This document shows positions 47,190 to 57,100 of a stretch of 64,000 nt of DNA, piece by piece. The stretch is from Terebella lapidaria (Eukaryota > Annelida > Polychaeta > Terebellida > Terebellidae). Positions within the stretch are counted from its first letter, which is position 1. Every line of letters starts with the position of its first letter. The notes beneath the pieces are model-generated. The model had not been told where the DNA came from. It saw nothing but the letters and a program-made list of their open reading frames with translations, and did no database searches. The DNA lies in the NCBI GenBank assembly GCA_949152475.1, contig OX424561.1, positions 8,370,001 through 8,434,000 on the forward strand. Direction: 5' to 3'. A program made the position numbers and the translations under genes.

Positions 47190-50100
47190 CATCCACTGAA
47201 CAACTCATCAATCCAGGAATCATTTCATTAGCCAGTTTGTTCTATACATCGTATTGTTTAAATGCATGTAAATATCAACCTATTACCAGCAATACAACCA
47301 GATATTGATGATGACATTGACAAACCTAAAATATACCATTTTGGATTAAAACTAAAATTCGGCCGATTATTCCATCCAAAGACACGAGAGCAGACAGTGT
47401 GTAAAACGTAGTTGTGAGTCATTTTATGTCTAATGAAAGCACTCATGACGTCACCAAGAAAGATTGACTCTACTTACGGCGACACTAGAGTATATTACTT
47501 GCTGATTCGGCCTTCATTCACAAGTTATAAGACAATAAATTTGTCGTTACTGGATATATTCATGTACTAGTATTATATTTCCAGCTATTATACAAATCCA
47601 TAAAATGAGAATTCTCACTGTTGATCATTCACAGTCAAATACACCGTGGAATAACTCCATTAGATCATGTAGATATATTATACCGATTCTGTCATGTGGT
47701 ATGTGATGTTTTATTTGATTTTCACAATCCTTGATTACGCCCGTAACACAATCTACATACTTTCATGCGTAGTACTGTTGAAAGTGGCCAGATGCCAGTA
47801 TGTCTCATCCATACAGCTTGATTTGCTCTCCGATTGATTAAGATACGAAAAGCCTACTGCTATTCACATGACTGATCCCGTGCCATTATCACATTTATTT
47901 GGATATGGAGTGATTTTCCATCAGAGTTGACTCCGATGAGATGAAAATAAATTGTTTCCATTTTTTCAACCAATTTTTGTATGAAAATCTACAAACGCGG
48001 TCCACAAACATTGGTAACATTGTGTAAAGTACGTTCAGCTATTGTGAGAATGATGTGCTCTCGCTCTAATGTCGTCTCCCGCAGTTAACTGCATTTTCGA
48101 TGCATCCCCCCCCCCCCTCTTCCGGGACTACATTGGAAATAAGTGTCTGACACTTCAGTGTGCAATCCCATTTCGATATTGTTTTGTTTAATATTTGCCT
48201 GAATAAAATCAATCAATCGATCAATCACTTCGTGTTATGAGATGATACAGGGTGCGAATCTGAGTACTAGCAGCAAGGATGAGACGTGTAACATTCACCT
48301 AAATTTCTGGACAATGTAATATGATTGCGTACATGGATAGCGAACCCAAAAGTCATTGAGATGCATCAGAGTACAGCGGCAAACAAGACAAGACAGAATT
48401 GTTTCAGTTGCATATTGACTTATATTTCACCTTTCACCATTGTTCACGACAATAACATACCAAGACCGACATACTCTATGCAATAACTTTTACCATAGGG
48501 TCTCATCGAGTGTTGACGTTTGTAGCAGAGACGGTGCGGCATAAGTAACCAGAAGCGAGTCCGAGTAACGATCTCCTCGCACAACTTTTTTTCGTGTCAA
48601 GTGTCCCCCCCCCCACACACACACATTTGGACATGATGTGTTCGCTAATCTAGTCAAATTAGCAATCGCTCGGCATTAGGACACTACTCTGGAGTGTCGT
48701 GTCGGATCTGATACCATTACCTGCTCCATTTTCGATAATACGACCTTCGGGTCACGTGTGTGAGTGTGAAACAGTCAGCTATTGATTCTCATCATGTACT
48801 GTCAGGTTACCTATGGTGCGACAACCTATTGGCGTGACGGTGCGCCCGTCGTCCATCAACATTTTTATCTTCAGTTTCCAGTCGAATTCTTCTAAAAATC
48901 AAAGAAAAATCTAAAAACAAGAGGGAGATAATTTTGTTTCAATTTCAAAATGTTTTGCTGTTTCAAGCCTATGTTACCCTATTAATCTGTCTCCAAATTA
49001 TGTAGAATTGTTACATAAGTCCATAGACGGAAGAAAGATATTCACCTCCCCCACGTGGCAGATAAACCAAAGTAGTTTTTCTTCAGGAGAACTCATTCCC
49101 CCGCATGGGCTAATTGGCGATACCCATAAAAGCGTGTTTCCATACATACCAAAGTTATGAATAGAAGATTTCAACGAGGTCGGCCCACTGAAGTCTACCC
49201 TGATTAACTCCGCTGCTGGTCGTGCCAGGACTGTTGTGTATCCCCGCTGCTAAATGCAAGGATCTTTCATTGTGAGAGACACAAGTAGGACTTTGGTTTT
49301 CAGTTGCCTCGAGACGGCATTTTAGTCTATAGACATAGAAATATATACAGAAATGGCTGCATTAAAGATGACATTAATGGACTTTCAGAACAGATGTTTA
49401 TCCTCTGTTGCGACCGGACAAACAAACCCGAATAGGTGTCTGAGAGCGACATATTCTCAAAATAGAAGATACCAATTCAGTATTTTTCGCAACGTATCCA
49501 ATTAGTTGGAAACATCGCACTGGATTCTTGTGAATTTCTGAATTATTTTAGTCAACTGTTGGGCAGTTGTATACCAATGCATCCTGTATACAACGAACAC
49601 AATGCCTATTGCACACTCTCTGCTCCTGGTCACGATAATGTGGATGTGAGTGTTTGATATGGCTATTCTGTTCTTATTCTAAACTTCATTGTTTTCGGTT
49701 TTCTTTGATTGTAAGTATCAATCTATTACCACCAATACATCCAGATTTTGATGATGTTAATAACAAACGTGAAGTACATTTTGCAATAGAAACAAAGCCC
49801 GACCAAATAGTTTATCCAAAGTCACACTGGCGTCATCAGGGGCAGACAGTGTGTTAAATGTAGTTGTTTCTACTGTACACCTGATGGAATTAGTATACAA
49901 CTGCCCAACAACCTATGACAAAAAATATTTAAATCCAATACGAACCCCATGCAATAGATATATGACAAGTACATAAGTACCTAATCTCAAGCCAATAGGC
50001 TACTGAGTTGATGGTATCCTCGGGGACAGATTTAACGTCCGCCAGCAGAGACACCGACTCAGTGGTATGAATGTAAGTATCAATCTATTACCACCAATAC

Positions 50101-50330
50101 ATCCAGATCGAATTCTCTTTGCACCACTCAGGGCTACTAGTTCAATACTACATATACGTCGTGACTGTGGAATAATAGCATGTACAATTAGTAATATTAA
50201 TGACAATTTGCTAATCATGTTCATTGCAAGTCAACCCATATATGTATGGACCATGATATGTAACTGCTTTTGCATTTACAACACATTCAAGCGAGAGCTA
50301 GATGCATGCTATTTTTCATAAACCGTACCA
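47190..50330. repeat. Ancient dispersed repeat, copy 2, with empty site
   Basis: Shares blocks with 36.4-38.6 kb (see copy 1). At 49,830-49,845 the sequence CACTGGCGTCATCAGGGGCA is uninterrupted where copy 1 carries the 1.2-kb palindromic element. A fragment of repeat family B (AGGTTACCTATGGTGCGACA) sits at about 48,804. C-rich runs occur at 48,107-48,117 and 48,605-48,615. A 20-base word ATCAATCTATTACCACCAAT recurs at 49,710, 50,075 and inverted at about 53,100. Confidence 0.65.
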
Positions 50331-51165
50331 TTACGTAATGTCAACACCATACATGTCGAATCATGTATCACATATCACACTCGTGATAACGTGCTTTAAG
50401 TTGTGGAAACCGAAGGGTTAACCCCGAGATTTTTAATCACCAGATACAGACCCGAGTATAGGATATCCATCCCGCCACAAGTTATTGTTTGATTCTGGTG
50501 ATCAAACTTGACTCACTCTTGATATCAGCCAAGGTGAAGACAAAAATTAATCCCAAACGGAGAACTTGTGGAATATAAAAACAAATCCGTTTATTTTGAC
50601 CATATCATCAAACTATATCCAAGCAAGAGTGCTCCAACTACTTGTTTGATACCATAAAATTTGGCCAATTTACGGATTTTATAAAATTGTTTTGTTTACC
50701 ATGTGTGGAGCAAGAAAAGTGTAGGTTGTACTCACCTATTCAGAGGAACACTACCAAGTACAACAGTATGCCATTTATTACATGGAATGCCCATTTATTG
50801 TATTGACATCAATTCAAGGAACAATTAACGCTGAATGCACATCGTATGGTATCTATACACCATGTAGTGTATGGTTATCTATACTACATTTCCTAATAAT
50901 TGACCTAAACAATAAATCGATTATATAACAGCAAACATTGTTCGATAAAAACATGTCGTCTACTGACTTAGACGATATCTTTGTTCATATAGGCCTGCGG
51001 TACAACTGCCATGTGCTTGAATATATAGTTGTACTTAATTAATGAACCGTCAATGGGCACAATCAGTGGGTACAATGACTATGTCAATACAGATGTGTGA
51101 TATGATAAAATAAAATCCGACATTATCGATTTGGGAAAGAGCTGAAAGTCCTACGAGTGTGTAAC
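50331..51165. other. Intergenic, nothing recognised
   Basis: Downstream flank of the minus-strand hormone gene. No gene or clear repeat is seen. No canonical AATAAA was found immediately after its stop codon. Confidence 0.45.
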
Positions 51166-51168
51166 TGG

Positions 51169-51910
51169 TCAGTTGAGTGTTTGACAGCTGGTGTGTCTGG
51201 GGTTACACAGCTGGCAGACACAGCCTTGAGCGTCCAGGACCTCGACAGTTGGGTCGGGGTAGTCCCTGTCACAGTGGGCCAACAGAACCAGCCGTTCTTG
51301 GCTGCGATGGTAGGAACACACGCGATGGTAGGAGAGCTTGAACGGGATCTGGTGGTCCGGGATCTATAAAAGATCACAGATATAGTGAAGGGGTATAGCT
51401 ATCGGAGAATGATTGTGATGTATCATTGCAAATCCCAAATAAATTATTTCAGAGTAAGGGGTTCGAACACAATTAATGCTAAATCAAAATGCCAATTCAA
51501 GGTATTATAGGCATACCTCGTTTGACCTATTGAACTAATTGGCTAGGATTGGGTAGGAATTAAGCGTAAACAAGCGAAACATTTAGGATACGATTGTGTT
51601 TCGCAAAATCACGTAGATAGCTGTAGATAAATAGAATAAATTTACAGAAGAATACCTCTGAAGTGTCACAGAGCCCGCCACAGACGGTAACAGTAACAGA
51701 GCCGTAGCAACCGAGCACGCGGCCGTCCACTTCCCGTGGTGGCTTGGTGACGTTGTATGTGGACGATACCTCGTGGCAGCCAAGGCGACTGGTGTCCAGG
51801 TCAATGTTGCCAGCCACTCTCATGACGGACGTCATGGAAACCGTCAGACATAACGACAGCACTAACAGTTTCCGGAGCAGAGAACATCCGGGCAGATTGT
51901 ACACCAGCAT
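51169..51910 (-). CDS. GPB5: Glycoprotein hormone beta-5-like subunit, copy B
   Basis: Exons 51656-51910 and 51169-51363 (minus), GT-AG, phase 0; 149 residues. The ATG at 51910 gives a signal peptide (LLRKLLVLSLCLTVS). The frame is open upstream to 51976, so a longer start is possible. The mature part has ten cysteines in the cystine-knot hormone order: GCHEV, LGCYG, VCGGLC, RVCSY, HCDRD, GCVCQLC, TSC; it ends QTLN. CGGLC matches the C-x-G-x-C knot signature; the single Cys in HRVCSY and the terminal GCVC-x2-C favour the beta-5 rather than the alpha-2 subunit, which has a CC pair. NVT is a possible N-glycosylation site. Known role: half of thyrostimulin, a secreted heterodimer acting on LGR-type receptors. 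No alpha-2 gene was found here. Confidence 0.8.
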
Positions 51911-54090
51911 TGCGATGTGTTTATTCGTCCAAATCGTCGCGTCTTGATCCGAAAAATCTACATGTACAATGAACACTGATATGACAAACGTTTACATGCT
52001 TTTGGTATATATCCAAAAGTCATCGCTTCGATATCCTGAACCCGTGGGCGTCGTTGACACGTCAAATTCCCGGAGAAGTGACATATAAATTCTTCGAGTA
52101 GTGTGAACTATTGAAGCGTCATGTCCCGGCTAAAACTACGCTCGTCTAATTAGAAGATTCAGGATAGTCTGAGACCAGTACCACATACATAGTTATCCGA
52201 ATGCCCGCCAACAGATACGCTGACGGCTCGGCGGTATTTGCCCCCGTTGTAGCGGCACATAGGCTATGTTTACGTTGTCTATCGCTCTCTCTCTCTCTCT
52301 CTTATCTGCATCACTTGGCTCGTACAAAAAGCAAGTCTTAGCCGGCATTTCAGACAACTAAAACAACAGAGGATCCTGGATAACAACTGTGCAAAACGCG
52401 TGGCGCTTGAGTGAAGTCGATGCGGACAGTGCTGCGAAATTTTGCAAAAAAACTGATCCCATGGACATGCCGTTTAAACAGTCCTACACTGACATTTATG
52501 TATTTAGTTGCCATAACGATAATTAGGATTTGACTAACTCGCCTCACATTCAATAGGGCGAAAATCTACACGAGTATAGGAGTCGATACCCAATGTCACT
52601 TCCTACTTTCCTCATTAGATCTAACAATTTCAGATAGATCTATGTATCACGGCACGAAATTATGTAAATCATATATTAGAAGCCGTATTCAAATAAGTTT
52701 ATAAATATTTCCCAACATAATTTAATTTGTATCATCTTCTCGTGGGGGTCATACAACATTAACTTTCGATTGAAGCCATTGCGTTGACAGCACACTGTGC
52801 ATGTAAAATAAATTATAATGTGTTTGTCGACCTGGTATTAACCAGTAGTACAACAAAACTTTCATCACACCAAGACCCACAAGGGAACACGTTCTGGAGG
52901 GGAAAACAAAGCCTGACTAAACATGCTAAACATTCATTCAATAGCACAAGGGCACAGAGACAGTCAAGCTGCCTGGGTTTCCACAGAATCAACAATATTC
53001 GAAAGTGTGTCTTTGGATAAACTATTTGGTCGGGCTTTGTTTCTATTGCAAAATATTGTATTTTTCGTTTGTTATTGGCATCATCAAAATCTCACTGTAT
53101 TGGTGGTAATAGATTGATACTTACATACATAAGATTCTTTTTATTTTTTATCTCATATGTAATTCCTCTCGATTATATGACCGAAATATTACCGGTTAGA
53201 CTGGAGAATTTGGAACGGTAGCCTATGGATATCTGCCATACAAGACTTAAAAATGACCACGCACACACGAATAGATGATTGCGCCAGAATTTCCCATATC
53301 ATTCTTTCGATTTCATATTAGTCCAATTTTTAATTCATTAGCATATAGATATCGGCCCATTATAAATCATAGATAGGACCATACACTTCGAACGATACTG
53401 GAAGTATACCTAATTAGACATTGTCTGCCCCTCATGGCCCCAGTATGGCTTCCGCGACGTTTGGTCTGGTCTCGTTTCGATTGTGTTTGATGTTTGCTAT
53501 TATATTCATCAAAATTCCATAGTAGCGGTAACATGTTGAAAATATATTATTACGCTCTGGGTTATTTGATTTGTTTTTTAGATATGTGGCAAGATGTGAT
53601 GGCCACGTACCTATCTTGTTATGAATTTATTACATTATGGGATAGCGTACACAATGCCATCATCGTTTTCGACAGTTTTGTGGGTGTTTGAATGTGTATA
53701 GTTATCGATGTTATATATTTATGTACGTTTCTCCACTGATTGCATGGCAACTGAAAAATATCAGAACAAAATAAGCGAATTTAGAGTATGGTGATAAAAC
53801 ATTTCCCCAAAAGTAATGGGGAGCTTTCTTGAGAAGCTTGATTGTGTGTTCCTGGCTCACATTTTAATGCTTAGATCTAGTAAATTCACGCACAAAGCCA
53901 GAAAGTACCTTTGTCGTCTCAGTCATCTGAAATACTGAATTGTTGGTAAATATTCGCATCTTATTCCAAAACCCAGAGAAAAAAAATAACAATTGAAGTT
54001 TTGTGACATAAATCATTTATCACTAGACTCACAACCAATACATATGATTATAACGGACACATACAACCCGCCATAAAGAACAATATATTA
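51911..54090. other. Intergenic between the two hormone genes
   Basis: Contains a (CT)n microsatellite near 52,283-52,301 and one inverted copy of the word TATTGGTGGTAATAGATTGA at about 53,098. No convincing gene. Promoter elements of copy B should lie at its left end, but none could be identified. Confidence 0.45.
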
Positions 54091-54091
54091 T

Positions 54092-54097
54092 TTTATT
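54092..54097 (-). promoter_or_regulatory. Poly(A) signal AATAAA for hormone copy A
   Basis: TTTATT on the plus strand, 14 bases beyond the stop codon of copy A, gives AATAAA on the coding strand. Confidence 0.5.
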
Positions 54098-54110
54098 AGT
54101 TATCCGCGTG

Positions 54111-57100
54111 TTACGTGTGCAAAGTTTCACAGCTCGTGTCGTGGTTGGGGCACTTCCGGCAGACGCACCCGGTCGCATTGAACACTTCCGCGAAAGCTAG
54201 AAGGTGCGGGTATTCCGGGTGACAGTTCGCATGGTTCTTGAGCGGCGCACGCCAGTGTTGTTTTCCTTCATACATGCACACTGGATGATAGGAATCCTTG
54301 TATGGAATGCGAAAATCGGCAATCTGAAGAGAGCAACAATACCATTTTCGTGATATATTATCATCGACTTTTCTAAGACGCTTATGGCAGTAACTAGCCA
54401 CTTTATATCATAACGTGCTAAGAATAATTTACGGATACATCAGAATGTGGTACGACATTAGAACGTTACGGTACCCGCGTGGATATATTTGACAGGAGAT
54501 ATAGGTCTACTAGATTGGCATTTCATCGCCTTACGAACCTTTGCTCTGTAATATTACCATACCAATGGCTTGGACTAATTTGCACTCCGCGCCAGCGCGC
54601 CGCGCCGCGCGCCGCGTTAAATATGGCGCGGCGCGCTAGTTTGTTCCAGAAGGGAGGGAAGTAGGCCTAATATTTAATTTAGCCTACGTGCATTGTAAAG
54701 AAATGGCTTCGATCCGCCCGCGCTGATGGAGTTCCTGTTATTGCATTAAACACCGACGACAAATTTATAGGACAATATATTCGAAGTTTAGAAGCAAGCC
54801 AAATAGTCTACACTAAATCCAAAATTACCAAACAAACGCTCAATATGGATTTGCTCAATGTGGAGTTCATTCAGAATGTAGATGTTAGTGTTTTTATTTT
54901 TATTCCTTTGTTTTTTGTCATTGGTTAATCGTGATGTCATATTTATCCATCAGGCCTTTCTCGTCCTCCCTATTTGTCAAAGAAGGGCAGTGTGTCCTAC
55001 TATTTTTGTAGGTTTTGAGAGCGCTAAACTTGTTTACCCCTAGAACTGTTTACTACTAGAATTGTTTACCACAATGCTGTAACACTGCAATTAATGCTGT
55101 TAAAACAGTGATGACATCTCTCTGAGTAACACGATAATTTTAGCACGATCACCCGTAAGTGGACTGAACTACGATAATTGTGACCTATCGACAATCAGGG
55201 GCGGGTGCAGTTTTTAGGTTACCGTACCTATAGATCTATATGATAAGCTAAACACCGACTAAAATATAAAATACGTGCGCGCCGCGCCGCGCACCGCGCT
55301 CGCGCGGATTGAAATTAGTCTAAGCCCATACGAATAAAATATTTGTCCCTAGCAGTATATCAAAACATACATTCGAGGTTTTAATTGATTTTAACTGTTC
55401 ATAAACCTTTATTTGCTCTGTAGTATTACCATACCCATAAAATTGCGTAATGATCCTATATTTTGTCCCTAGCGGTATATCAAAACATACATTCGAGATT
55501 TCAATTAATTTGAACGCGCCGATCGTTTTCACAGATGCAGTCATGCATGACGTACCTCACTGGACTCGCACCTGCCCCAACATGACGTCACGGTGACGTC
55601 ACCCGAGCACTCGAGACGTCTGCCTTCAGGGGTGAAGTACGGTTGCAGTGTGACAGTGTAAGTGTACACCCGAACCCGACAGTGCAGCGTCTTTGCTGCT
55701 TCCACTCTCGTGTCTAGCCCGCCTCCACCGAAGGTCAAGGTCACACAGACGGCGGCAATCGAAGCTAACACAAGGACACAGTCAAGTGGTGCGCATAGTC
55801 TGAGTGGCTGTAAGAAGAGAATTACAGTCAAGTCTTGTCAATGGCGAGGAATATTTGAAAGATTTCCGACGAGTTTTTTTAGGTTACCGGACCTTTGGTC
55901 CGAAAACCTATTGGCGCGGCGTTGCGTCCGTCGTCGTCGTCGTCCGTCTACATTTTTATCTTTAAAGTTTTGAACAAAAATACCTACAAATATTTTGAGA
56001 GGGAGGTATGTTTTAGTTTTTTTATTTTCGCAATTTTTTCAAAATTTTGGACTTTGACGGTCGTATTCTCAAAATCTGTTCAGTAACTTTTTTTCTTATT
56101 GATGCATAACACTCCTTATATATGTTCCTGTGACATGTGTAAGTTTCGTTACCCTTGAATCGCTCGAAGTAGGCCATTTTGGCCCAAACTCGACCCAAAT
56201 GGGACTTTCCCATGTTAAACATAACCCGAGTATGGCTAAAATATGTTTAGTAGACTACAGGCGTACATATACATTTGTTAAAATACACTAGAAAAGATGA
56301 ATGAATGAATGAGTATGAGATGTAGTGATGGTATCCTAGGAGGGTGGGTGGGAGAACAAAGCAGAAGCAGGCTGTTGTATATGCAGGCAAGCGTTCAGGT
56401 ACATTAAACTGTGTTACAGTGGACCCCAACCTAAATACTGGCAAGGGATTAACAGAGTAGAGCAGGTGTATGGACTGTTGAATACAACTCGGTTGAGTTT
56501 AAACAAGCTTATTACATAACCTACCCTTAAACATAACCCGAGTATGGCTAAAATATGTTTATTAGACTACAGGCGTACATATACATTTGTTAAAATACAC
56601 TAGAAAAGATGAATGAATGAATGAGTATGAGATGAAGTGATGGTTTCCAATCCATATATTTAAGGAGTAGTATTTAGTGGTAGGTTGCTTATAGCAGTGT
56701 CTAACATGGAAAATTTGTCTTTGATATCCGGTGTCAGATACTTGAAAACACAGTCACTTTTCCAATCTCCTAGTAGTTTTATGACGTGCAGAGGGACTCC
56801 AGATACCAGCAGCCAGCTTGCACCTCCTCTCCTGAGGCTGTGTGTCCCGTAGCTTGACACAGGGAGACCGATACCCTGTAACCAGGTGGACAACTGCTTT
56901 CTCACCACCTCAGATGTCAGAGATGATGTCCGGCCACTGACGGAGATGGCCAAGGCAGGGGCATCAGGACCCAATTGGGGAACTGCTGACCACAGACGAG
57001 TGAGCGCCTGGGTTGGACACAAGGCAGACTCTCCCAGCCTGGGAATCGGCACTTCCAGCGCCCGCTCCCGATACTGCAACGTCTTTGTCCATCGAAGTTG

